From assembly GCA_001768615.1 (NCBI GenBank), contig MELE01000185.1, forward strand, positions 405 to 34,076: 33,672 nucleotides of DNA. The letters run 5' to 3'. The position numbers and the translations under genes were made by a program. Shown here in pieces: positions 1-7,879 of the stretch (its first letter is position 1; each line of letters opens with the position of its first letter). The DNA is from Acidobacteria bacterium RIFCSPLOWO2_12_FULL_67_14b. GTDB taxonomy: Bacteria; Acidobacteriota; Vicinamibacteria; Vicinamibacterales; UBA2999. The notes beneath the pieces are model-generated. The model worked only from the letters and a program-made list of their open reading frames with translations, was not told the origin of the DNA and ran no database searches.

Positions 1-1
1 G

Positions 2-256
2 GCGCGCCTCGGGAAGGCGGAGACCCAGCTGCGCGCCGGCCAGTTCGACCCGGCCATTGCCACCTTCAAGGCGCTTGCCGAAGAGAAGGACAGTGCGCTG
101 CCGCCGGATGCGCTGCTGATGGAGCTGGCCCGCGCCTACAAGCTCGCGGGCAAGACCGAGGACGCCAGGAAAACGCTGACCCAGGTCACCGAGCAGCACA
201 AAGACTCGCCGTTCGCCGCCGAGGCGAAGGCGGAGCTCGACAAGATGAAGGGCTAG
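2..256 (+). CDS. Tetratricopeptide-repeat protein, C-terminal part (5' end outside window)
   Basis: Open frame from position 2 to TAG 254-256: RLGKAETQLRAGQFDPAIATFKALAEEKDSALPPDALLMELARAYKLAGKTEDARKTLTQVTEQHKDSPFAAEAKAELDKMKG, with a TPR-like pattern. Confidence 0.75.
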   Translation, partial: ARLGKAETQLRAGQFDPAIATFKALAEEKDSALPPDALLMELARAYKLAGKTEDARKTLTQVTEQHKDSPFAAEAKAELDKMKG

Positions 257-1782
257 TTCTTCCGGACGCGCCTCAGGAACGTGAAGTCAGCCGAGGGGGT
301 CAGCGTGACCCCCTCGATGTTTGTACGCGACACGGCCACGTTGGTCTTGTACCAGAGGCTGATGTACGGCGCGTCCTCCGCGATGCGCCGCTGCGCCTCG
401 CCGTAAAGCCTCCGGCGATCCTCGTCGGTGGTCGCGGCCATCGCCGCGTCGATCAGCCGGTCCACCTCGGGGTTCTCGTAGTATCCGCGGTTGAATCCGG
501 TGGGCGGCATCTGCGTGGAGTGGAACACGCGGCGGAGCATGTCAGGGTCCGACACGCCGACCCATTGCAGCGTGAACAACTGGAAGTTGCCCTTGAGCAC
601 GTCGGCGTAGAGCGTGGCGAACTCGTGGGACCGCACGTCGAGGTCGATGCCGATCTGCTTGAGGTCCTGCTGGATCACCGCCGCCTGCAGCCGGATGAAC
701 TCGTTGGTCGAGACCTTCAGCGTGAGCCGCAAGCGGGGCGCCGGACCCTCGCCGTCGGGATCGGGATAGCCCGCCTCGTCCAGCAGCGCCCGGGCCTTGC
801 GCCGATCGAGGGAGAACTGGAACACGCCGGGCTCGAACGCCCACGAGGCCGGCGGCAGGATGCCGATGGCCGGCCGCGCCAGCCCGCGCCGCAGGTGATC
901 GACAATCGCCTGGCGATCCACGGCGTAGCCGATCGCGTGGCGGACGCGGCGGTCGGCCAGCACCGGGTCGCGCATGTTGACGCCGATGTAGGCGTAGTCG
1001 GTCCCGGGCGATTCGGCCACGTTCACCGACTGTTCCTCTTCGAGCTGGTGCACCACGTCCGGCGCGAGGTCGTTGACGACCATGTCGACGGTGCCCTTGC
1101 GCAATTCGAGGGCGCGCATGATCTCGTCGGGTACCACCTTCAGCACGACGCCGTCGTTCGCCGGGGCGCCGCCGAAGTAGCCGGGAAACGCCTTGAGCTC
1201 GAGCCGATCGTCCACCGCGAAACTGACGAACCGGTACGGACCGGTACCCACGGGCCGATCGCGCAGCCCGGGCCCGGCGTCCTTCGGCACCACGGGCATC
1301 ACGAGCTGGATGGGGAAGGAGCCGAACGGCTCTTTCAGCGAGAAGCGGACGGTGTAGGGATCGATCGCGGTCACGCGATCGAGCGTCCGATAGGCGCCCT
1401 TGCGCGCCGAGACAAACGCCGGATCGATGAAGCAGCTGAACGTGTAGACCACATCGTCCGCCGTCAGCTCGTGGCCGTCGTGAAAGCGCACGCCGCGCCG
1501 GAGGAAGACGTCGTAGGTCAGCGGATCGGGCTGCGTCCAGTGCGTGGCCAGCCCGGCCGACACCCGCAAGTGCTCGTCGAGCGACAGCAGGTTGTCGTAG
1601 ATCAGTTGATGCGCGCGCTGCGACGTCTCGTCGGTGCCGACGCGCGGATCGAGGCTGTTGGGCGAACTGAGCACGGCGAGCGTGACCACGCCCGGCGGGG
1701 AAGGCGGCGCTGAACAGGCGCCGAGCACCACGCACCCCAGCACCCATGCACCTATGCACCCGTGCACCCTACCCATCAACAT
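253..1782 (-). CDS. ABC transporter substrate-binding lipoprotein, family 5 (peptide/oligopeptide type)
   Basis: 509 aa ORF; N-terminal lipobox-like VLGAC; SBP_bac_5-type sequence (SLDPRVGTDETS, YDVFLRRGVRFHDGHELTADDVVYTF, GTGPYRF). No permease or ATPase genes adjacent. Confidence 0.88.
   Translation of the reverse strand: MLMGRVHGCIGAWVLGCVVLGACSAPPSPPGVVTLAVLSSPNSLDPRVGTDETSQRAHQLIYDNLLSLDEHLRVSAGLATHWTQPDPLTYDVFLRRGVRFHDGHELTADDVVYTFSCFIDPAFVSARKGAYRTLDRVTAIDPYTVRFSLKEPFGSFPIQLVMPVVPKDAGPGLRDRPVGTGPYRFVSFAVDDRLELKAFPGYFGGAPANDGVVLKVVPDEIMRALELRKGTVDMVVNDLAPDVVHQLEEEQSVNVAESPGTDYAYIGVNMRDPVLADRRVRHAIGYAVDRQAIVDHLRRGLARPAIGILPPASWAFEPGVFQFSLDRRKARALLDEAGYPDPDGEGPAPRLRLTLKVSTNEFIRLQAAVIQQDLKQIGIDLDVRSHEFATLYADVLKGNFQLFTLQWVGVSDPDMLRRVFHSTQMPPTGFNRGYYENPEVDRLIDAAMAATTDEDRRRLYGEAQRRIAEDAPYISLWYKTNVAVSRTNIEGVTLTPSADFTFLRRVRKN
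1726..1772. repeat. 8-bp CACCNNNN tandem repeat spanning the start of the SBP gene and the mutS end
   Basis: CACCCCAG CACCCATG CACCTATG CACCCGTG CACCCTAC (1733-1772), preceded by a 7-bp unit CACCACG. Confidence 0.9.
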
Positions 1783-4474
1783 CCTTCTTCAGTTCTTGCA
1801 GAATCTGGAGCGCTTCGATCGGCGTCGTCCGATTGATGTCGACCTCGCGGAGCTTCTCCTTCAGCTTCTCATCGGCCGGCGACACCGCCTGGAACAACCC
1901 CAGCTGCTGTTGCGCCACCGGCGGCGCGCCGCTCAGCGACGGCTTGCCGCCGCGCGTCAGCTCGTCCTGTTCCAGCGAGCCCAGGATGTCGCGCGCCCGC
2001 GCGATCACCGACGCCGGCAGCCCCGCCAGCCGCGCCACCTGGATGCCGTAGCTGCGGTCCGACCGTCCCGGGAGGATCTTGTGCAGGAAGATGATGTCGT
2101 CCTTCCACTCACGGGCGGCGACGTGCGCGTTGACGACGCCCGCGAGCGCGTCCGCCAGGTCGGTCAGCTCGTGATAGTGCGTGGCAAACAGCGTCTTCGG
2201 CCGCGCCCGCTGGTTGGTGGCGATGTATTCCGCCACGGCCCACGCGATGCTCAAGCCGTCGAAGGTCGCCGTGCCGCGGCCGATCTCGTCGAGCACGACG
2301 AGGCTGCGGGACGTCGCGCCGCTCAGGATGTGCGCGGTCTCCTGCATCTCCACCATGAAAGTCGATTGCCCGCGCGCGATGTTGTCGGACGCGCCGACGC
2401 GAGCGTACAGCCGGTCGATCAAGCCGACCTTGGCTTCGCGCGCCGGCACGAACGACCCGGTTTGCGCGAGCAGGCAGAGCAGCGCGACCTGCCGGAGGTA
2501 GGTCGACTTGCCGCCCATGTTGGGCCCGGTCAGGATCACGAGCTGGTGGGTCGTGCCGTTCAGCTGGATGTCGTTGGGCACGAAGGTGCCGCCGGCCAGC
2601 CGCTCGACCACGGGGTGGCGCACATCCACCGCCAGGATGTCGTCGCCATCGTGCACGTGGGGCTTGGTGTAGTTGCACTCGGTCGCCGTCTCGGCGAGCC
2701 CCGCCAGCACGTCGAGCGCGGCCACGGCACGGGCCGTGTCGAGCACGCGCGGCGCTTCGGCCGACACACGCTGCCGTAGCGCCTCGAAGATCTCGAGCTC
2801 GCGCGCGACAATGCGCTCGTCGGCGCCGAGGACCTTTTCTTCGTATTCCTTGAGCGCCGGCGTGATGTAACGCTCGCCGCCGGCGATCGTCTGCTTGCGG
2901 ATGTAGTCGGCCGGCACCGCGTGCAGGTTCGACTTCGAGATCTCGATGTAGTACCCGAACACGCGGTTGAAGCGGACCTTCAGCGAGCTGATGCCGGTGC
3001 GGGCGCGCTCGCCCGCTTCCATTTCCGCGATGACCTGCTTGCCCGATCGGCTGATGTGGCGCAGGTCGTCGATTTCCTGGTCGAGCCCGTCGCGCACGAA
3101 GCCGCCGTCGCGCGCCAGCGCCGGCGGCTCGTCCTGGATGGCCGCTTCGACCCACTGGCGCACGTCGGCCAGCTCGTCGAGCTCGCCGGCGAGGCTCCGC
3201 ACGAGCGGCGCCCGGCACCCGGTCACGATCATCGACAGCCGGGGCACCGCCGCCAGAGAGCGGCCCAGGCCGACCAGGTCGCGCGGGCCGGCGGTCGACA
3301 GGGCAATGCGCGCGATCAGCCGCTCGAGATCCTGGATCGACTTGAGCGTATCGCGCAGCTTGCCGCGGTCGGTCGTGCGCACGGCCAGCTCTTCGACGGC
3401 ATCCAGGCGATCGCGGATCGCTTCGAGCGCGGTCAGCGGCCGCAGCAGCCAGGTCCGCAGCAGGCGGCCGCCCATCGGCGTCACGGTGCGATCGATTTCG
3501 TCGAGCAGCGAGCCGGCGCGCGCGCCGCTGGTGGACTCGACGACCTCGAGGTGCTTGAGCGTGATGGGATCGATCAGCAGGCCATCGGCCGCCTGCCGCA
3601 AGCGGACGGTGCGCACGTGCGCGAGGTCGGCCTTCTGCGTGTCCCGCAGGTGGCGCACCAGCGCGCCGCCGGCGCAGACCGCGGCCTGGCGCCGCTCGAG
3701 CCCGAATCCCTCGAGGCCGCTGACGCGCAGCTGGTCGACCAGCGTTTGCCGGGCCGCCTCCAGTTCGAAGTACCAGCCGTCGATTTCGGTCACCGGCACG
3801 GCCATCTGCGCGATCTCCGGCGCCACGGCGCGAATGTCGAAGCCGGTCGCCACGACAATCTCGCGCGGGCGGAGCACGGCAATCTCCGATCGCAACGACG
3901 CGAGCCCCTCGGGTCCCAAGTACTCGGCGACGTCGAATTCGCCGGTCGACAAATCCACGAGCGCCACCCCATATTGAGTCGGCGTGCCAGCCCGTAGAGG
4001 CGGGTCTTTAGACCCGCCGGCTGGAGCGGACGTCGCCACCACCGCCATCAGGAACGCCGGCTCGCGCTCGTCGAGATACGCCGCATCGGTGAGCGTGCCG
4101 GGCGAGACCACGCGCACCACCTCGCGCTTGACCACACCCTTGGCTTTCTTCGGGTCTTCGACCTGCTCGCAGATCGCGACGCGGTAGCCCTTGCGGACGA
4201 GGCGGGCAATGTAGCCGTCGGCCGCGTGAAACGGCACGCCGCACATCGGCACGGCGGTGCCAGAGGCGTCCTTCGATCGCGACGTCAGCGTGAGGTCGAG
4301 GGCGCGCGACGCCACCAGCGCGTCTTCATAGAACATCTCGTAGAAATCGCCCATCCGGAAGAAGACGAGCGCGTGGCGGTACTGGCGCTTGGCCTCGAAG
4401 TACTGCCGCATGGCCGGCGTCAGCTGTGCGCCCGCGGGAGCAGCCGACGAAGCAGGAGATGCAGGTTGGGACAC
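1769..4474 (-). CDS. mutS: DNA mismatch repair protein MutS
   Basis: 901 aa; N-terminal TPAMRQYFEAKRQYRHALVFFRMGDFYEMFYEDA, Walker A TGPNMGGKSTYLRQ, FATHYHELTDL; start codon is GTG at 4474. Confidence 0.98.
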   Translation of the reverse strand: MSQPASPASSAAPAGAQLTPAMRQYFEAKRQYRHALVFFRMGDFYEMFYEDALVASRALDLTLTSRSKDASGTAVPMCGVPFHAADGYIARLVRKGYRVAICEQVEDPKKAKGVVKREVVRVVSPGTLTDAAYLDEREPAFLMAVVATSAPAGGSKDPPLRAGTPTQYGVALVDLSTGEFDVAEYLGPEGLASLRSEIAVLRPREIVVATGFDIRAVAPEIAQMAVPVTEIDGWYFELEAARQTLVDQLRVSGLEGFGLERRQAAVCAGGALVRHLRDTQKADLAHVRTVRLRQAADGLLIDPITLKHLEVVESTSGARAGSLLDEIDRTVTPMGGRLLRTWLLRPLTALEAIRDRLDAVEELAVRTTDRGKLRDTLKSIQDLERLIARIALSTAGPRDLVGLGRSLAAVPRLSMIVTGCRAPLVRSLAGELDELADVRQWVEAAIQDEPPALARDGGFVRDGLDQEIDDLRHISRSGKQVIAEMEAGERARTGISSLKVRFNRVFGYYIEISKSNLHAVPADYIRKQTIAGGERYITPALKEYEEKVLGADERIVARELEIFEALRQRVSAEAPRVLDTARAVAALDVLAGLAETATECNYTKPHVHDGDDILAVDVRHPVVERLAGGTFVPNDIQLNGTTHQLVILTGPNMGGKSTYLRQVALLCLLAQTGSFVPAREAKVGLIDRLYARVGASDNIARGQSTFMVEMQETAHILSGATSRSLVVLDEIGRGTATFDGLSIAWAVAEYIATNQRARPKTLFATHYHELTDLADALAGVVNAHVAAREWKDDIIFLHKILPGRSDRSYGIQVARLAGLPASVIARARDILGSLEQDELTRGGKPSLSGAPPVAQQQLGLFQAVSPADEKLKEKLREVDINRTTPIEALQILQELKKDVDG
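3987..4024. repeat. REP-like hairpin inside the mutS coding region
   Basis: Outer CCAGCC (3987-3992)/GGCTGG (4019-4024); inner GGCGGGTCT (3999-4007)/AGACCCGCC (4010-4018), perfect with a 2-nt loop; near-identical to the accA-recJ hairpin. Confidence 0.85.
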
Positions 4475-4511
4475 GGTCGGGGTTCGAAAAAGGCGTGTGG
4501 TCGAGTATACG

Positions 4512-5246
4512 ATGGCTGAGCCTCACACCGTGCTCATTCTCGCCCTCGACACCACCACCCGCGGCGGCAGCATCGCCGTCGTCCGGGAGACGGCCGTGCT
4601 CGCGCTGGTTGCCGGCGACGCCGCGCGCACGCACGGCGAGCGCCTGCCCGGCGAGATCGCCGTCGCGCTCGATCGGGCGGGCGTGCCCAGGACGGCGATC
4701 GATCTTCTGGCGGTGGCCACCGGCCCGGGCGCCTTCACTGGCCTGCGCATCGGGCTCGCCGCGATTCAGGGACTGGCCATGACGCTCGACCGTCCCGTGG
4801 CGGGGGTGTCGGCGCTGGATGCGTTGGTGAGCGAAGCGGGCGAGCCCGGCGTTGAGTTCATCGCGGCGTGGATGGATGCGCAGCGCGGCGACGTCTTCGC
4901 GGCGCTCCATCAACCGAGTGTGGCGTCCGGATTCAGCCGGACCATCGAGCTGGAACCACCCATCGCCGCGAGCCCGGTCGCCTTGCTCGATCGGTGGCGC
5001 CCGCGCCTCGAGCGGCACACCGCGCTCTTCACCGGCGATGCGGTCACCAGGGATCGCGACACGATCCTGGCCGCCGGGGGCGGCCGGTGGACCACTCGCG
5101 TCCCGGGACCACTGGCGCCGGCCATCGCCGCCCTCGGGCTGGCGCGCGCGCGCGCCGGCCTCGCCGGCCCGCCGCACGCGTTGACGCCGATCTACGTTCG
5201 ACGCCCCGACGCCGAGATCGAACGCGACCGGAGGACGGGCGGGTGA
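4512..5246 (+). CDS. tsaB: tRNA threonylcarbamoyladenosine biosynthesis protein TsaB
   Basis: MAEPHTVLILALDTTTRGGSIAVV...ATGPGAFTGLRIGLAAIQGLAMTLDRPVAGVSALDAL is the typical TsaB pattern; ATG at 4512 in the frame of ORF 4389..5246. Confidence 0.93.
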   Translation: MAEPHTVLILALDTTTRGGSIAVVRETAVLALVAGDAARTHGERLPGEIAVALDRAGVPRTAIDLLAVATGPGAFTGLRIGLAAIQGLAMTLDRPVAGVSALDALVSEAGEPGVEFIAAWMDAQRGDVFAALHQPSVASGFSRTIELEPPIAASPVALLDRWRPRLERHTALFTGDAVTRDRDTILAAGGGRWTTRVPGPLAPAIAALGLARARAGLAGPPHALTPIYVRRPDAEIERDRRTGG

Positions 5247-5713
5247 ATGGCGACATCGTGGTCGAGCGCCTGGCCTCGGCGGCGGACCTGGACGGCGTGC
5301 TCGACATCGAGGCGGCCTCCTTCAACAACCCCACGACCCGCGAGTGGTACGATGGAGAGTTGCAGCGCCCGGAGGTCTGCTTCATCTACGTGATGCGAAC
5401 CGCGGCGCACCCGGTCGCCGGCTTCTGCGCGTTCTGGCGAGTCGCCGAACAGATTCACATCAATAACCTGGCGATCCGCCCCGAGCTTCGCCGCCAGGGC
5501 CTCGGCAGTCGGTTGCTCCAGGAGGTCATCGCCGAGGCGGCCCGCCTGGGCGCCGACCGCGCCACGCTCGAAGTCCGGCGGTCGAACGTGCCGGCGCAGA
5601 AGCTCTACGAACGGGCGGGATTCGTCCAGGCGGGCGTGCGCCGGAACTACTACACCCAGCCGGTCGAGGACGCGCTCGTGCTGGTACTCAAAAGAGACGA
5701 TAGCTCCGCTTGA
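5243..5713 (+). CDS. rimI: Ribosomal protein alanine N-acetyltransferase (GNAT, RimI-like)
   Basis: GTG 5243 overlaps the tsaB end; AIRPELRRQGLGSRLLQEVI acetyl-CoA motif, EVRRSNVPAQKLYERAGFVQAGVRRNYY; tsaB-rimI adjacency. Confidence 0.9.
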   Translation: MNGDIVVERLASAADLDGVLDIEAASFNNPTTREWYDGELQRPEVCFIYVMRTAAHPVAGFCAFWRVAEQIHINNLAIRPELRRQGLGSRLLQEVIAEAARLGADRATLEVRRSNVPAQKLYERAGFVQAGVRRNYYTQPVEDALVLVLKRDDSSA

Positions 5714-5796
5714 AACCCGAAAACGCCGGTGGTAAAGTTCGCATCATAGGGGCGGTTTGCACCGACCGCGCCGACCCCGGAAGGGAGGCGGAGCAG

Positions 5797-6036
5797 ATGG
5801 CAGAGGACTTGAAACACCGACTCCTCGAGACCAACGAGGAATTCCGCGCGTTGGCCTCCAAGCACCATTCACTCGACGATCGCCTGCACGAGCTCGAAAC
5901 CAAGCTTTACCTTTCCCACGACGAACGGTTCGAAGAAATCAGCCTCAAGAAACGCAAGCTCCACATCAAGGACCGCATGGAATCCATCCTGCGGGAACAC
6001 CAAAACAGCGCCACCACTTCACGCGTGTCCGCGTAA
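5797..6036 (+). CDS. YdcH/DUF465 family small protein
   Basis: MAEDLKHRLLETNEEFRALASKHHSLDDRLHELETKLYLSHDERFEEISLKKRKLHIKDRMESILREHQ; purine-rich stretch GGGAGGCGGAG upstream of ATG 5797. Confidence 0.8.
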   Translation: MAEDLKHRLLETNEEFRALASKHHSLDDRLHELETKLYLSHDERFEEISLKKRKLHIKDRMESILREHQNSATTSRVSA

Positions 6037-6044
6037 GCCCTCGA

Positions 6045-6100
6045 CGCCGGGCGCATTTCCCCGAACACGGTTTGTTCGGGAAAATCCGTCCGGCGCCTTT
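6045..6100 (+). terminator. Candidate hairpin/terminator between the DUF465 gene and psd
   Basis: Outer stem CGCCGG (6045-6050)/CCGGCG (6090-6095); inner stem TTTCCCCGAACA (6056-6067)/TGTTCGGGAAAA (6073-6084), one mismatch; followed by CCTTTATTAT. Confidence 0.5.
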
Positions 6101-6112
6101 ATTATCAGAAGG

Positions 6113-6742
6113 ATGTTGATCGATCGGGCCGGGCTGCCGTTCATCGGCATCGCCCTGGCGCTCGCCGCCGGCGCGGGATGGGGGTTCGGCCGCGCCTGGG
6201 CCATTCCGTTTCTCGTCCTGGCCGCGTTTTTCCTGTTCTTCTTTCGCGATCCGGATCGACACGTGCCGACGGGGCCCAACCTCGTGGTCTCGCCGGCCGA
6301 TGCGCGGATCATGGTGGCGGGGGCCCCGGCCGGGCCCGGCGCCCCGCCGGGAGCGTGGCAGACCATCAGTATGTTTCTCTCCCCGATGGACGTCCACGTC
6401 AACCGCCTGCCCGTGGAGGGCCGGGTCACCCGGGTGGAGTATCATCCGGGCTCCTTCCTGCCGGCGTACCGCAAGGAGGCCGGCGAGTTGAACGAGTGGA
6501 CCGAGGTCTGGATCGATCGGCCGGGCGGACCCGTGGTGCTCCGGCAGATTGTCGGCATCCTGGCGCGCCGCATCGTGTGCCGCGTGGCGCCGGGCGATGT
6601 CGCGGTACGGGGCCAGCGCTTTGGTGTGATGAAGTTCGGATCGCGCATCGACCTGTTCCTGCCGCTGTCGGCACGGGTGCTCGTCAGGGCCGGCGACAAG
6701 GTCGTCGGTGGAGAAACCACGATTGCCACGTTGGAGCCGTAG
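6113..6742 (+). CDS. psd: Phosphatidylserine decarboxylase family protein
   Basis: 209 aa; SPADARIMVAG, FLSPMDVHVNRLPVEGRV, C-terminal VMKFGSRIDLFLP self-cleavage region; followed by pssA. Confidence 0.93.
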   Translation: MLIDRAGLPFIGIALALAAGAGWGFGRAWAIPFLVLAAFFLFFFRDPDRHVPTGPNLVVSPADARIMVAGAPAGPGAPPGAWQTISMFLSPMDVHVNRLPVEGRVTRVEYHPGSFLPAYRKEAGELNEWTEVWIDRPGGPVVLRQIVGILARRIVCRVAPGDVAVRGQRFGVMKFGSRIDLFLPLSARVLVRAGDKVVGGETTIATLEP

Positions 6743-6743
6743 T

Positions 6744-7556
6744 GTGATCAGGCGACCGTTCCGTCCCGCCCGCTTGCGCGCCGTGCCGCGCGGCCACGAC
6801 CGCCGCGGCATCCGGCGCGGCGTCTCGCTCTTGCCCAGCCTGTTCACGCTGGCCAACCTGTTTTGCGGCTGGGCCTGCGTCGTCCACGCCATGCGCGGCG
6901 AGTTCGCGACCGCCGCGCCGTTCATCGGCGTGGCGGTCGTCCTGGACATGCTCGACGGCCGCATCGCGCGCATGACGGGCACGACGAGCGAGTTCGGCGT
7001 GCAACTGGATTCGCTGGCCGACCTGATCTCGTTCGGCATGGCGCCGGCCGTGCTCGTGTTCCAGTGGGGGCTGCTGCCCCTCGGCCGTCTCGGATGGGCG
7101 ATCGGGTTCCTGTACCTGACGGCCGCGGCGCTTCGCCTCGCGCGTTTCAACATCCAGGCCAATACCGACAAGCGCTACTTCGTCGGCCTGCCAAGCCCCG
7201 CGGCCGCGGGGCTTCCCGCCGCGACGGTGTTCTATTTCCCGGAAGGGTTGGTCAGCTATCCGCAGGCGTTGCTGGGCATGACCATGCTGATCGTGCCGGC
7301 GCTCCTGATGGTCAGCACCATCCGCTTCCAGAGCTTCAAGGCGCTCGACCTTGGCATCAAGCGCGGCTACCGTGGGCTGGTGCTGGTGGCCGGGTTCATC
7401 GCGCTGCTCGCGGCGTACCCGCACGAGACGCTGATCGTGATGGCGTACCTGTATTTCGCCTCGGGTTTCATCGGGCTGTTGATGGCGAAGCTGAGGGGCC
7501 GGCCGGTCGATCACGGACACGAGCCCGACCCGCAGGACCGCCAGGAGGCGAGCTGA
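6744..7556 (+). CDS. pssA: CDP-diacylglycerol--serine O-phosphatidyltransferase
   Basis: GTG 6744; CDP-alcohol phosphatidyltransferase motif DMLDGRIARMTGTTSEFGVQLDSLADLISFG; multiple TM segments. Confidence 0.93.
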   Translation: MIRRPFRPARLRAVPRGHDRRGIRRGVSLLPSLFTLANLFCGWACVVHAMRGEFATAAPFIGVAVVLDMLDGRIARMTGTTSEFGVQLDSLADLISFGMAPAVLVFQWGLLPLGRLGWAIGFLYLTAAALRLARFNIQANTDKRYFVGLPSPAAAGLPAATVFYFPEGLVSYPQALLGMTMLIVPALLMVSTIRFQSFKALDLGIKRGYRGLVLVAGFIALLAAYPHETLIVMAYLYFASGFIGLLMAKLRGRPVDHGHEPDPQDRQEAS

Positions 7557-7607
7557 CAAACAAGGTGCGTACAGTGCGTACGGTGCCTGAGGTGCGTACA
7601 GTGCTCA

Positions 7608-7695
7608 GGTGCCTCGGTGCTTCGGTGCTTCGGTGCTTCAGTGCTTCGGTGCTTCGGTGCTTCGGTGCTTCAGTGCTTCAGTGCTTCGGTGCCAC
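7608..7695. repeat. 8-bp tandem repeat, consensus GGTGCTTC, 11 units
   Basis: Units read directly: GGTGCCTC, 3x GGTGCTTC, AGTGCTTC, 3x GGTGCTTC, 2x AGTGCTTC, GGTGCCAC. Confidence 0.95.
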
Positions 7696-7707
7696 GGGTG
7701 CTTGAGT

Positions 7708-7790
7708 TCAGCCCCGACGAATCGGCGGAATCCAGCGTGACACGCGACGCGTGTACTCGTCGTACGACGCGCCGAAATCGTCCCCGGCTT
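7708..7790 (-). pseudogene. Remnant resembling the 3' end of an isoprenylcysteine/phospholipid methyltransferase-like gene
   Basis: Minus strand encodes KAGDDFGASYDEYTRRVSRWIPPIRRG followed by TGA (7708-7710); resembles the C-terminus of small membrane methyltransferases (fGxxYxxYxxxVxRWIP). No upstream gene body. Confidence 0.45.
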
Positions 7791-7879
7791 TCCGCTCACA
7801 ACTTTCGGCTGAGACGAGCTGAAGGCTGAAGGCTGAAAGCACGGTACGCACCCTAAGGCACTGTACGCACTGTACGCAC

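Noticed and set aside
7608-7695. Protein-coding repeat (GASVLRCF) as a real gene
   Set aside because: Period is 8 bp, all frames stay open because of the repeat itself; it lies between two convergent stop codons with no independent coding evidence.
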